64,000 bases of DNA from Isoetes taiwanensis (GCA_021234155.1 JAJEKV010000004.1:30483134-30547133); one strand, 5' to 3'; numbered from the stretch's first letter, positions 32,939 to 44,404 are shown. Numbers and translations are program-made. The notes: generated by a model not told the origin, from the letters alone.

Positions 32939-35045
32939 TTTTTTTTTTTTTTTTTTTTTTTTTGAAGGACTTGAGCCTTTATTATCCAGAGAAAGTTACA
33001 GAGTATAATGGGGACTAATAACTCAGTGGAGAGAATGTCCACCAGAACAAAACCACCCCACTCAAATACAACATCTAAACAATATGAAGAGCAAGCAAAA
33101 ACTCATAAGTAAGTATGAATCTGAAGATAGTGCTCCCAAATACGGCTCTTCACTTCATTTGCAATTGATGAGCACCTGAATGCTTTGACAATTCGTTGTT
33201 GGGCATCAAGAAGGACCTGTGCATCTGAACAAGCAAGACCTTTGAATATGAGAAGATTCCTTCTTTTCCAAATGGACCAGATGATCCATGCAGAAGCCAA
33301 ATGAAAGGCCCTTTTTGCCAAATTATCCCAACTACTTGGATAAACTGCTAATAACACCTGCTGGCTATTCAAATTGCAATGAAAGAGGCCTTGAAGCCAC
33401 AATCAAGCATGTCTGACATGTCTACATAGGAAGAAGCAATGCTCAATTGTCTAAATCCCTCTGTGCACATAAGGGACAAAAGTGCGGACACCTACGGGCC
33501 GAAATCGTGCACCGTAATATTAACGCGCAGACAACGATGAGTGACTTGCCACCATAAAAGCAGATACTTTGGGATGGAGTAGTTTATCCCATACCCACTT
33601 CCTGCTTGCTTTTCGCCGATCCACAGGAATGTCCAAAGGCCACTTGGACGAAGGAGGCAAGGCGTCGACATCAAACAAGACCTTGTACATGGAATTCACC
33701 AACTTATACGCTTTGACATGCTCATGAACTACCCACGGTGGGGTCATCCACTGCACTCTTTTGGGGAAGAATTGAAGACACCTTCTCGCCAAATAGCTCG
33801 ATCCCACCTTAAAAGGAGGAACTTAGCTCTAAACTCCTCCCATGTCAAAGAAGCGCCTTTGATTATTATACCAATGGGATATCATATGCACACTGCTTTG
33901 CTCTCCATCGTAAGCTAGCGTCAATGGGTGGACTGAAGCAACAGGAGGACCACCATCCAATGGAATCCACCAACAACTTGCGGTCATGCTAGTGTGTGCA
34001 AGATGGTGAAAATGAAAGCGAGATTGTACAGTCTCCCATGCAACTAGCAATCCTCTAAGAAATGGGGATGCATTAGGGTATGCCGTCGATGGATAGAAGC
34101 GAGCCAGGGGGAAAAGTGGCCTAAGAGACTGAGACCCAAAAGAAATGCACATTTGCAAAGACCGATAAACAAAGGCGGGAACCCGGGGACTCATCCACAT
34201 TATTCAAAATTCTCCAAATGAACTTAGAAATCATCACCTTGCTCGCAAAAGAAAATTAATCATTCCAAGGCCACCAAAATGCTTTGGCAACATGCACTTT
34301 TCCCAAGCCCGACTTTGGCAAGCAAAGCACCCTCCTCTGTTCCCCCGGATGAAGTTCGACAACCCCGGCGAGAAGTTGTATCTTTGGTTGTGGAGCCAAC
34401 ATGAGCGAAGCCATATACACATGAGTGCTTTGCTTAGAACCGACTTAGCCACAACAATTGGCCCCGCCATGGAAAGCTTCATTTGTGGACCACCAAAAAG
34501 GTGCTTTTCCAAGCCCTTAATCATTGCCTCCCACGCATCTCGATGAGATATGAACACCTGCTGGGGATACCAGAAGTTTGATTGCTTTACCATGGGGAAG
34601 GATCTTCCATGGAAAGGTAGCTACACATGGTGGAACTGGAGAGTCCAAAGCCCATAGTCTTTGTACACTACGCCAACCCACAAAAATACCAGATGCTAGG
34701 GAAAAGGAATCCAACAAGGAAATGGCATTCTGCAAATTTTGCTCATCTGCCCTCAGAAAAAGGAAAGTGTCATCCGCATATTGATTACAGATCTCCTGCG
34801 ACCCATTGTCCATAGGAAGTCCATGCAAGATTCCCTCCTGTGCGGCAAGAGAGAAGACCTGTGCAAGAACCTCAGCCACAACTGTAAATAACAATGGAGC
34901 TAAAGGGCAGCCCTGACGGATGCCACGACCCACCTGAAAGAATGCTGAGGGTTCCCCCTGGACGAGAATAGAAGAGCGAGCAGAATAATGAAGCCTCATG
35001 ACATCAGCTGTGAATTGTGCACCAAAACCAAAGCGTAAGAGACAC
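32939..35045 (-). mobile_element. 5'-truncated L1-like LINE with poly(A) tail
   Basis: On the plus strand it begins with a T run (32939-32962), the poly(A) tail of a minus-strand insertion. The 3' UTR and then ORF2 sequence follow up to 35045. The sequence TGTAGAAT occurs just before the tail (32928-32935) and just beyond the other end (35046-35053). Both copies are followed by T-rich sequence, consistent with a target-site duplication at a T-rich L1 endonuclease site. Truncation falls inside the RT domain. Confidence 0.8.
33103..35045 (-). pseudogene. L1-like ORF2 C-terminal half (RT palm to zf-RVT)
   Basis: The minus strand reads LRFGFGAQFTADVMRL, GRGIRQGCPLAPLLFTVVAE and the catalytic YADDTFLFL (near 34775). 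The plant L1 maturase-like region follows (KHFGGLGMIN near 34260), then the zf-RVT region (WDKLLHPKVSAFMW, 33575). The terminal piece (WIIWSIWKRRN near 33275) is typical of plant LINE C-termini. Frame breaks near 34620, 34220, 33820, 33520 and 33420 mark it as dead. It is a different lineage from the tetranucleotide-tailed LINEs in this window. Confidence 0.9.
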
Positions 35046-35053
35046 TGTAGAAT

Positions 35054-35950
35054 CTTTTTTTTTTTTGGTCCCAAGGCCTATGTGATATATGCTCGAGCAA
35101 AAACTTTTAGGGCTCCTAAAATTTCTCAAGACACTGTTCCTGTGATAGTGATTGACTGGTTTAGGGTTCATGCTGCCTTTATCGGGATGTGCTCTCATCC
35201 ATAGCAAATTTGAGGAAGTGCTCTCATCTAAAGCAAATCCAGGAAATGCTCTTATCCAAAGGAAATCTATTTATATTCTAGATATTATTATAAATCTAAT
35301 CTATTTCTGATCATGCTATATTGGCTCAAATAGTAGACTGGCTATGTCATGCTGATAGGATTAGACTGATTCAAATTAGCAGCTCCGGATAAATTAGAGT
35401 TCATATTATTTTAACACGAACCTGATATACATGAGCCTGGTATAGTTTCTACATGTAGCTTTCTGTATCAGATAACATTAAACCCTAAGACTGACATGGA
35501 ACATGCAAAAAACGTTACAGTATCACGTCTTGAACGTGCAATATTGCAAACTTTATACCATGAACTCTTATACTGATCTGGTGCATAGCAGTAAAATAAA
35601 TCCTCAAACATTTTACATACACAATGAACACTTCAAACTTTTTACATATGGACTTTATACATATGATCTACTGCACTGTCTAGTGCATTACATATAAAAA
35701 AATTCACGAGCTAGCAGAAAGCTTTTTACATTACACATGACATTGTTCCAAGAGCAATATTTTCTTCCAATTCATAGCCTTTTCTCCCTCCATGCTAACA
35801 GGACAATGCTAGCATGCTAATTTTTTTTAGCCCTCCTGTTTCTTTTCCTTAAGGCCTCAGCCAATGCCATATGCAATTGTGAAGCAGCCCATCTTGCCAC
35901 ATTCTCTTCGTGTTGTGAAAATACTCTTCTGTAGAATCATTACGCCATTT
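35054..35950. other. No gene recognised
   Basis: AT-rich sequence. A short direct repeat (GTGCTCTCATC.A.AGCAAAT) lies near 35188-35240. No domain in any frame. Confidence 0.4.
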
Positions 35951-37170
35951 GTATGAGTGGATTTGACAAAGAATGTGATCCTCCACGTTGGGTTTCTCAG
36001 TTATACGCAACCTTGGCCTGCTTGCGTGACTTTTCCATACCTTATTTGTTCCAAATTGCTAACCCCCATACTTCTAAGGGCCATGAGCATATATGAGAAT
36101 GTAATGACTAATCTCTGTCTCACCCCATGCCTGTATCTTCCTATATATTCCAAAGCTTATTTAGAAGACATGTGTCCAAATATTTTAGGCATTTGTGATC
36201 TTCATTCTTATGCACATGTTGTTCCTGCACATTCCGTCTGGAGAACAAGTTGGTGCTCTGGTAGCAGGCTTTAAGGTGGTGTTGACCCATGGCCATTGTG
36301 TAGACGAGGTTTGGAAGGTGTGAGTCTTCTATATTCCTGAAGAAGTGCGATTGATATGACCAATTGTAAAGCTCTGGTTCGTGACCATTCTTCTACATTG
36401 CATAAAGAGCCTTCCAGTCCACCGTCACTTGTTGCCCATTTACGTGGTAGTATTTAACTCCATTCCTAGGTATTTGTACATTTCCCTACTTCCACATCGA
36501 AGGCTGCCTATGTTGCCTCTAAGATTTTGCCAGGAGCACCTTAGTTTTGACCAAATTGATGTGCATTCTAGTGGCTTTGCAGAAAGGATACAGTGCATCT
36601 AGATGTTGTTGTATAATCGCTGGAGTGTAAGCTAAAAGGTCCATGTCGTTTGCATATATCAGTTGTCGAACGATATGGAGAGCAAGCCCGGCCCCTCCGC
36701 CTCCATGTCTGTAAGCCAATCCTCAAGCTGGTCAATGTACAATCCAAACAACGTGGGAGAGAATGGACACCCTTGGCAGACTCCAAGACTACTGTTGATA
36801 ACTCATCCTGATGTTGGCATTCGAGGTGAGCATGTTTAGCCTGTATATTGCACTTACATCTTCTGTGGAACTCCCAACCACATTAACCTTTTCTACAGCT
36901 TCTCCCTAGTGACAGTCGAAAATTTTTGGCAAAGTCCACAAAGCAGCATACAAATCCTGACATTTGTTTCTGTTGTCCTTTGTCAAGGCACATAATGTGA
37001 ATTACAGTCTATGCTGGAGTGTTTAGGCCTAAACCCCGCATGTGGCAAGCATGTACACATTGCATGCATCAGATGAATTTTTTGGCGTTCATTTTCCATC
37101 TCTTCAAATCGACATTCACTCCCATGATTTTGTTGACAAATGTGAATTTTTTTCTGTGTTGCATGGCACA
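35951..37170 (-). pseudogene. LINE ORF2 fragment with mutated YADD (YAND)
   Basis: The minus strand reads CRATRMHINLVKTKVLLAKS and LIYANDMDLLAYTP (near 36650). The second aligns with the IYADDVDLLAHTP motif of the LINE at 53.9 kb, with the catalytic Asp pair changed to Asn-Asp. A palm-like DFAKNF... trace lies near 36920. Frames are heavily broken. The low-coordinate part (35951-36480) resembles the C-terminal region by position but is hardly readable. Confidence 0.75.
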
Positions 37171-37404
37171 TATGACTGAGATGATTGTATTGCCATAATC
37201 ACTAGTCCCTCTATCTTGAAGAGCTTTTTATGGTGTGGCACGTATAACCAGCTCCTTCATTTTACGAGGTTAATTTTTTTTTATCATGTTTGTGTTCTAC
37301 TATTGTAGATGTACAATGAACGCACACATCATCTTTGCTCGTAGTTTTTTATAATTTCAAGTTAACTAGCCCTATATTTCCTTGCCCCTTATCTCTTGTT
37401 GAGG

Positions 37405-37455
37405 GCTTATTGCTAGGGTTTTACCTCAAAAACTCGAAAGGGTAGGGTTAAGCTT
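37405..37455 (+). mobile_element. LINE 3' hairpin fragment
   Basis: The sequence GCTAGGGTTTTACCTCAAAA, then CTC-GAAA-GGG (37433-37442) and TAGGGTTAAGC, matches the start of the 3' region of the copies at 22395 and 12850. Nothing of the downstream 3' end or tail remains. Confidence 0.6.
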
Positions 37456-38490
37456 AAATAACCACACCAGTTATCATTTGTTAGAATTATCTTTAGTGTG
37501 CACCTACACACTAACAAACATTTTAGAAACATTTACTAAGAAACCTGTCTATATGAGTTATTGTCATATTCTTGCAAGCTCATCACTAGAATCTTGTATG
37601 AAATCGTGAGCTACTTGATTTTTCCTTTTATTTTTCTGGCAAAAGGGGCCTTTCCAGTGAGGTTTTTCTACGTTTTTACAGTATCAACGATAAGTTCTTG
37701 GCCGGCTAGTAGCTGGTGGTAATGATTTTCCAAATCATGACACGTAATCACAAGGAGCAACAAAGGATTTTATAGTTTTGAGGGTTGTGCAACAACAAAG
37801 AAGAATGTTGCTATTTATTTTGTTGTAAAGTGAGGGTTTTATACTAGAGATATAGATTATTTTTATATAATTTTTTTTTCTTGTACCCACTTCTAACTTT
37901 GATATCTTCTTTGGAAAATGTAGACTTTATGTCCAACAACATGGCAGCCACCTTCCTCTAACATCTCAACCCAACCCATTCCATCTGCTCATCTTTTCTG
38001 TCTTGTCTTACTGTTGCTGCCGGCACATAGTTAGACATGGCTTGCTTCTTTGTGGCCTATCATTATAGCACCCTCCATGAAAAGAGGTTTACAAACTGTA
38101 TTGTTCTTCACCGCGTGATATTGCTAGATCAAGCTTTTGTCCATTGTCAAGATTCTCCATCACTGCCATCCCCATAGTTTGGGCCATTCCTGTTCAGTGT
38201 GGATGATCATCCAAGATGACCAGTGGCATAGATCTCTCGACCCCCACTCTTAGCGGATAGCTGGATCTAGTAGTCTATCCATCTCGATGTGCGAGGTGGA
38301 ATCTCTCTCTTCCGTTGGTGTTGCAAAGCATTATGTCTGATGCATACTCGTACTTACTCCGTAGGCTTGCTTCATCATGTACTTAAAAGAGTCAATAGAC
38401 TTCTGCATGAGTATATGTATGGGGGAAGGGTCGTTGGGACCCCTTTCCAAGTGGTCGGTGGGGTCCCGCGACCGGCTGGTAGCCACCCCA
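37456..38490. other. No gene recognised
   Basis: AT-rich to 37900, then mixed. A G+C-richer block at 38430-38480 (GGTCGGTGGGGTCCCGCGACC) abuts the left inverted repeat of the next element. Confidence 0.4.
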
Positions 38491-38559
38491 CAATATTGAA
38501 ATAGGGGAGACTTTTTTTTCCTCCCCCTTTTGCCTTCGTTTTTTCCCCCCGCTGCTCCT

Positions 38560-39238
38560 CTCTGCGCCATAATTCCGTGAGGCGTCAAGACAGACCTCTG
38601 CGAGCTCCATTGCGCCAAGCAGGAAAGTTGAAGGCGCTTGCTCGGCGGAAGCATTTTGAAGGCAGTTTTGCTTTTTTTGTTACTTGCATAGAGATTTTTG
38701 TGGCTGTAGGTTTTGTTCTTGCTGATTCTTCTTCAATAGCTGTACCAGAAGCTAGTATTACTGGAATTGGAGCAGAAAAGATAAATATAGAAGGTTTCTT
38801 TTGAAGATTCTTTAAGTTTTCATGATTTTTTTATTTTTAAGTGTTTTTGTTTGGCTTGCAGGTTTAGGGAAAGATGCATTGTTGATTCCAGCGACTAGTG
38901 CTTCGGCGAAATGCTCTGTGGTGTTTCTAGAGTCTAATAGGTCGAGATTTGGTTTTTTTGTTTGCATGCAATCGTTTTATGCATTTTTATTCTTGCAGAT
39001 GGTTCTGGAAGTTCAAGGTTTCTTGCAAATGAAGGTTTTACTTCGGAACAACTCAGTTTTGGAGGTAAGACTTCATGCATGTTGGTTTTTCTAGTTCTAA
39101 TATCTAATATTTAGTTGTTGCAAATGGTTGTGGAGTCTTAAATGCTGTAGCAGAGGAGGTTCATGTGTCTTCACCTGTATTAGGTTGGTTAGTTATATAT
39201 TAGTAGGTTTAATAGGTCTAATAGATTGCTAACATGTT
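38560..39238 (+). other. 5' part of the tyrosine-recombinase gene (leader, possible small exons)
   Basis: A CT-rich leader-like stretch (38512-38570) is followed by an ATG at 38577. Short open blocks follow, separated by intron-like sequences that end in TTGCAG (38859-38864 and 38993-38998). The translated blocks (for example SSSIAVPEAS and VVFLESN) match nothing I recognise. They may encode a diverged N-terminus. Confidence 0.35.
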
Positions 39239-41429
39239 ATGATGATTTCCAGATCATCTGGAGTTGCCGATGACCCATCTTATAGTCTCGGTATCCCATT
39301 TGAGGAGTCCTTGAAGGATGGAAGTCCAGATTTGACGTCTGAGCTTGTTGTTGGTGGGAAGAGCTTGAGTACAGATGTTGGTGGAAAGAATATTGAAATA
39401 GGGTCGACTTTTAGTGTGATTACAGAAGAAATAACAGATGGACTGATGGACATAATTAATAGTATGGATATGAGTGAGATTGTGACTAATCGGCGTCGTG
39501 AAAAGAAGCCATTGAAGACTGGGGGTTTATTGATCTGGATCCATAACTTGTTAGCAAGGTGAGTAATGCTTTTCAGAATCCTTTGAAAACAAAGGATTTT
39601 TTTTTTTTAAAGGACGACAAGCTTTATTCACCAACTAAAAACTAGAGCAACATAAAATGCAAAGACAGGATTATAACCCCAGTGGACAAATCGATCCAAC
39701 TGAGCACAACCACCTGCCTATGCAAAAGAATGAATCTGAAGGTAAGTATGCCAGATCAGTACTTTCTTCTCTTGATCAAGATCATCCTTTGGAAACAAAG
39801 GATGAATGGGTGTGGGGAATATTTGATGCATGGCGGATGCACGTTGGAAAACCAATTCATGTTAAGATTGAAGACTTGGAATTGAATAATCTTGCTGACA
39901 AGTTTGAGCAGTTTATGCTATGTATGCGTCGAATCGATGGCAAGCCATATCCACCAGACTCGTCAGTGTAGTATTTATTTTTCTTTATTTATTTGTGTAT
40001 TTTTATTTATTCTAACATGTTTTATGTTGTGCAGGTTGCAGAATTTATTTAGTGGTTTTAACAGAATTATTATGCTGGGCACAGGATGCTAGGGTTATGA
40101 ATACGTGTATTGAAGAGAAAGTGATTGACATCTATAAGGATGTCAAATTTATGAAGGCACGGAAGGCTTTGGAGGTTGCAATGGAAAATTCTATCGCAGG
40201 TGGCTTCACTCCGAAGAGAAAGAAGTCAGACATATTGAGTAGGGAAGACCAGTCGAGGATTTTGCCGAGGGGTTTCACCTACTATAAAGGGGTACGCCAC
40301 TTGTGTTAATGGGGTCAGCAAAAAACCTTCCTTATACGCCTTGTCCAAGCTTCTAAACACCCCTTCCCGTATACATATTACACTGGATTCCCCCCTAGAA
40401 AACCCCCTAGCCAAGCTCCTATCCGTATATATACATAAGGTTTAGGGTGAAAAAAACCCACCCCATTCACTCACATGTTATATACGCCTTAAAGTATGTG
40501 ACATCCCCGGGGGATTCTGCTACATCCTGCGCATCAAGTTACCACCAACTTAGAGCTCCAGAAGAGGTTCGCCTTTTATTGTATGTTATGTTTCTTGATT
40601 CGTGGGGCAAGGAGTTATGTAAGGTCGGGGACTTTCAGATTTTATTGGGAAGGATTTTGTGAATGAATACTTGGAGTATTGTGAGACCACCAGCAAGAAT
40701 TGACATCGCAGCATCAACAAGTGCAAACCCGAGGATTTCAGGGAGCCCATTAGATGTTATGAAGGTGACGTGATAGAGTGTTGGAGGCAGTTGGAATTCC
40801 ATCTTCCGAAGTACGAGGTCCAGGATAAGTTTGGTGGCAGATTTGTGTTTTTGCAGTCAATTAATTGCCCTAGAAAAGATACTTGGTATAATACAAATCA
40901 TGTGTCATGGAAAACCATTTCTACTTGGATGAAAGATATGGTTGAAATCTGCGGGATCGATTGTAACTTTACAAAAACCAGTTGCAGGAGTACTGCAATT
41001 ACACAGATGGCGGTATCAGGTGTGCCCATTGAAGTCGGTATGAGGATCACAGGTCATAAGAGTGCTGAAGCATATCAGTGTTATGATCAAAGTGGAGTTG
41101 CCGCAAAAGCTTATGCTATGGACGTGCTAAATAGTGGTAAGACGTATGGCGAGTCTTTTCATAATAATGTGAAAAAATTGAATGTTGGATTATCTGGGAA
41201 TTCGGAGAAGGCAGCTCGTTTATGTTCCTCATTTGGAAATCAACCTCTGCGTGATATCTCCAACAACTTGAATGTGTCAACTTGTGCGCAGGCTGTTAGT
41301 ACAAGTTTTGGTAGTCTTGTGCCAGTTGAAATAGACGATGCATATATGAATGATTTGGATATGGTGTTAAAAGAAAAACCTGCTTTGAAGAAATATTTTC
41401 GACCCTATAGAAAGTGCTGCTGCATCTGA
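39239..41429 (+). pseudogene. Crypton-like tyrosine recombinase (DUF3504/ZMYM-type), interrupted
   Basis: An N-terminal exon (39252-39560) leads into KTKDEWVWGIFDAWRMH, IEDLELNNLADKFEQF and RRIDGKPYPPDS. That order matches the core-binding region of Cryptons and Crypton-derived ZMYM/QRICH1 proteins. AQDARVMN, FMKARKALEVAMENS and KRKKSDILSREDQ follow (40085-40255). The C-terminal catalytic part (40770-41429) reads WYNTNHVSWKTISTWMKDM and TKTSCRSTAITQMAVSGVP. It then has ITGHKSAEAYQCY, giving the second Arg, His-Lys in place of His-x2-Arg, and the Tyr nucleophile. The first catalytic Arg is not recognisable. Damage: a 186-bp insertion at 39598-39783, a frame change near 39557, a possible intron or insertion at 40288-40551, and a stop near 40700. 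The enzyme family recombines circular DNA intermediates into target sites. Confidence 0.8.
39598..39783 (-). mobile_element. Short 5'-truncated LINE insertion with 20-bp target duplication
   Basis: It is flanked by ATCCTTTGAAAACAAAGGAT (39578-39597) and the same sequence with one change (39784-39803). It starts with a T run (39598-39608), then AAAGGACGACAAGCTTTATT. This resembles the 3' end of the L1-like LINE at 32963 (GAAGGACTTGAGCCTTTATT), and TGAATCTGAAG occurs in both. The target lies inside the recombinase reading frame. Confidence 0.82.
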
Positions 41430-42020
41430 AAGCGTTACTATTTCAGGTAAAAAGATCGAGAGCATCGTCATTCATGTTGGAAGTTTAAATGAAGCTGGTT
41501 CTATTATAAAATCATTGTAAGTAATGTTGTTGAATTTGGTAATTTAGTTATAATTTTTTATTTTAATTGTTTCTTATGGTTTGCAGTTATAATTTCTTAT
41601 TTTAATTGCATCTTATGGTTCTAGAATTTGAAAAGTGGTGTTGAATCCGCTGAACTTTAACTCACTGAAAAACTTCAGTGTGCTTTTTACTTTCAGTGCT
41701 CACTGTGTTTTTACTTCAGTGTTTTTAGTATTGGAACCTTGAGTGTTATACTGGAGAAAACTTCTAGTAATTGTGCTAACAGCTTTGAGTAATTGTGCTG
41801 AACTTTGAAAACTTTGAAAGCTGAACTTTGAGTAATGAAAGCTGAACTTTGAAAACTTCTAGTAATTGTGCTGAAAGCTTTGGGTGAAGATTCTACTGTG
41901 TGAAAAACATGTATGCTGAAAAAACATGTATGCCTCTTTCATGAATATGTATGCTGAAAAAAAATGTACTCAAAGACTGTTATGACCTTTGTTAAAAACT
42001 GTGCAAATGAATTTCAAACA
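41430..42020. other. 3' flank of the recombinase gene, repeat-like
   Basis: From 41690 to 41900 the phrases GAACTTTGAAAACTTCTAG, TAATTGTGCTGAA and AAAGCTGAACTTTGAG recur as an irregular minisatellite. From 41905 to 41965 AAACATGTATGCTGAAAAA recurs. No coding content after 41429. Confidence 0.5.
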
Positions 42021-42980
42021 CGAAATTTTTAACACCTTGAAATTATAGGGTAAATCATTTTGATTTTACAATCCGAAATTTCAAGGTGATTTTGAGGTGA
42101 TTTGCCGCAAGTGGTGATGCCACGTCAGCTGGATAGCTAGGGCCCCACGACAAAGAACCTCGTCTTCAGAACAGGGTCCCTCTGTTCCGGCATACTTGAT
42201 GTTTAAGCATTCATCCCGCCCACTTCCTAAGACCTGCATTCTGTACCCAGTTTTCACTGTATCACCCATTTTTTTGCATGATCATACCTCCTCGCTGTAA
42301 TGCAGGTTCTTTTTTGGGTCTTATTGCAGAGCTTTCGAGCTGCCAATAGCTCGGGCCTTTCTTTTCATGGCAGATTTTGGAATCCTAGAGTTCCCTGCTT
42401 TTGCATCAGCATTTTTTGAGCTCTTCAGAGCATCAAACCTGATAATATCTGAATCCATGCAAGAAAACTTACATTAAAACTTACATCTGCAAGAAAACTT
42501 ACACTAAAAAGGAACAAAACATAAGAAAGTAAGTAATAGAAGGCAAGATTTACTTGCATGCAAGTCCAGCACCAAGAACTCGGCTGAAATCGAAGAAAAA
42601 GCTCTACAAAATGCAAAGAATGCCTCAAAATCGCTCCAAAATGGCAAGATTTACTTGCACACAAGTTCAGCACCAAGAACTCGGCTCAAATCGAAGAAAA
42701 AGCTCCAAGAACTGCCAAGAATGCCTCAAAATTGCTCCAAAAATCCCAAGAAGCCTCAAAATCACTCAAAATTTCGGCGCTCTAAGGCGCTAAGAAAGAA
42801 AAGGGCCGATTCCACCCTAATGTACCAGAAGAATAGAGAAAATCATCGCCAAAACGTCCGGAAGCATGCCGGATCAAACATCACGCAGGGAGAAGGTTCG
42901 CGAATATGAAAAAGAATTATTTTATATTTACGCCACGTAGGCGACACATAAGCCAAAATTTCAAGGTGTGAAAAATTTCG
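42021..42980. mobile_element. Candidate non-autonomous element with 24-bp TIRs
   Basis: The ends 42021-42044 and 42957-42980 are reverse complements with one mismatch and contain CACCTTGAAATT. An inner third copy of the motif (42077-42088, inverted) makes a hairpin with the left end. The interior holds a 101-bp tandem duplication and no transposase. No target duplication was found, so the boundaries are provisional. Confidence 0.55.
42542..42743 (+). repeat. 101-bp tandem duplication
   Basis: Two copies start at GGCAAGATTTACTTGCA (42542 and 42643). They differ by a few substitutions and small indels towards the 3' end. Confidence 0.85.
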
Positions 42981-42986
42981 TCGGCG

Positions 42987-43150
42987 AATCTTGTTGAGCG
43001 GGAAATTTCGCCTCGAAATTTCCAGCTCAACAAGATTACGCCTTCCTTAAATTATCAAGTAAAATTTTTAAGGTGACCGGATCAACTTGTCACCCGGAAT
43101 CAGGGTACCCGATTAACATTCCGGGTTATTGGAGGTGACACGTGTCACCT
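42987..43150. repeat. Palindrome-rich right end: 24-bp hairpin and 18-bp palindrome
   Basis: Arms 42987-43010 and 43014-43037 form a hairpin with a 3-nt loop and one mismatch in 24. Downstream is the perfect 18-bp palindrome AGGTGACACGTGTCACCT (43133-43150), containing a CACGTG core. Further copies of GGTGAC/GTCACC lie at 43073, 43089 and 43174. Confidence 0.85.
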
Positions 43151-43195
43151 TAGAAATAAAGGATGGCAAAAAAAGTCACCCCTATTTCAATATTG

Positions 43196-44380
43196 TTTAT
43201 TAGAATAGAATAAAATAGAATAAATTTTTTATAATGTTCTACGAAGACCAACAAGCCACCCAAATTCTCTATTAGAAATACAACAATCTATTATAATCTC
43301 TACATTATTTGACAACAATCACTGTGTGCTATTGCATAGAGGGTTGCCCTTATGGAATGGTAATCAAAACCTTGAAACCCTGAACTCCATTTAGGCAGAC
43401 TGGTAAGCAGCACCCCTCTAATAGTCTTCAGCATGTTCCCGCGAAACTGTTAGGCAATATGATTCACAGCAGACAGAACCAATAAACTAGAAGAATCGGT
43501 CTGCAAAAGTCCTGTTATCACACGGAACTCTATTGCAGCTGCAAGCCACTGCAAACATGAAGCCACAAATTGCACTGCAAACATGAAGCCACCAATTGCA
43601 AAAAATGCTGCACCACAAGAATCGATCTGCAGAAAAGCCAAATCCAAACAAAAAAAAACAGGTTCACCCGACTTCTGCATACGTGCCTCCAGCGAACTGA
43701 CAGTGCTGAGCAATTTATAAGACTTCAATGTGGTTACTCGTCCAAGTCAATCGCAGCCCTCAATTCATCTTTCTCCTGAAATCTCCACCTCTAAATTCGA
43801 ATATGCAAGGCATGTCCCATGTTCACCCCATCCATCCCTAGGGTTTGTCCTGCCGGCAATCCAAAAAGGGGTTCTATGCAACCAACTGTAAAAAATAAAC
43901 GCATGTCACTGGTTCGAGAAACTCTAAGCTACTTACGAGTCTAGTTTGGAACTTGAAGGAAATTTTCCTGCTGTAGAGAGGGTTTTTCCTTCATAATAAA
44001 CAAGTAGATTGATTCAGAGAAAGAAAGGACGTTATAAGATGCCATGATTCAGAGTCATCAGGGGTCCAAGCAAAACCTATTCTATATTAAACTGTCATGG
44101 TCCAGGCCCAAGACTGGCTGGCTTAATTATATTTTCTCTCTTATGTACAACCGGGCAATACAAACCGGGCCATACAAACCCTTGTAGCTCATTAATTCGT
44201 TACAGGAGGTTACAGCACATGGTCTTCTAATCAAACTAATCAGACCATGTGAGGCTGTTCCAGATGGATCTTTTGGTCCTGCATAAAATGCCGCCTCCTC
44301 TGCACCACTCTCAAGCATTTCTTCGCATTCCTTAGCTTCACCTTCCTTTTTTTTTGGCACTGATCTTTTTTTTGGCACTG
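43196..44380. other. No gene recognised; EXORDIUM-like gene promoter side
   Basis: AGAATAGAATAAAATAGAAT repeats lie at 43202-43222. A 26-bp tandem duplication (GCAAACATGAAGCCAC..AATTGC) lies at 43551-43602. The proximal promoter of the downstream gene must lie near its 3' end, but I see no clear TATA box. A short TTTTTTTTGGCACTGAT duplication sits at 44348-44382. Confidence 0.4.
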
Positions 44381-44404
44381 ATGTGTTCTCAATCCAGAAA
44401 GAAA

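Larger units (their letters stand above)
38491..43195 (+). mobile_element. 4.7-kb segment with 28-bp TIRs carrying a tyrosine-recombinase gene
   Basis: The ends 38491-38518 and 43168-43195 are reverse complements with one mismatch in 28. Each starts CAATATTGAAATAGGGG and ends in a T run. The right subterminal region holds several GGTGAC/GTCACC motifs, including an 18-bp palindrome. Inside, on the plus strand, lies a Crypton-like tyrosine recombinase gene that starts close to the left end. No clear target duplication flanks the TIRs. Known Cryptons lack TIRs, so either this is an unusual element or the TIRs belong to an older host transposon. Confidence 0.6.

Noticed and set aside
38491-43195. 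hAT element reading of the TAGGGG terminal repeats with an 8-bp duplication
   Set aside because: The 8 bases outside TAGGGG are inverted, not direct, copies, so they belong to the TIR; no hAT transposase motif is seen inside.
44354-44404. Upstream extension of the EXORDIUM-like ORF
   Set aside because: The first codons are TTG and a duplicated T-rich leader; the signal peptide fits only when starting at 44405, or at most 44381.
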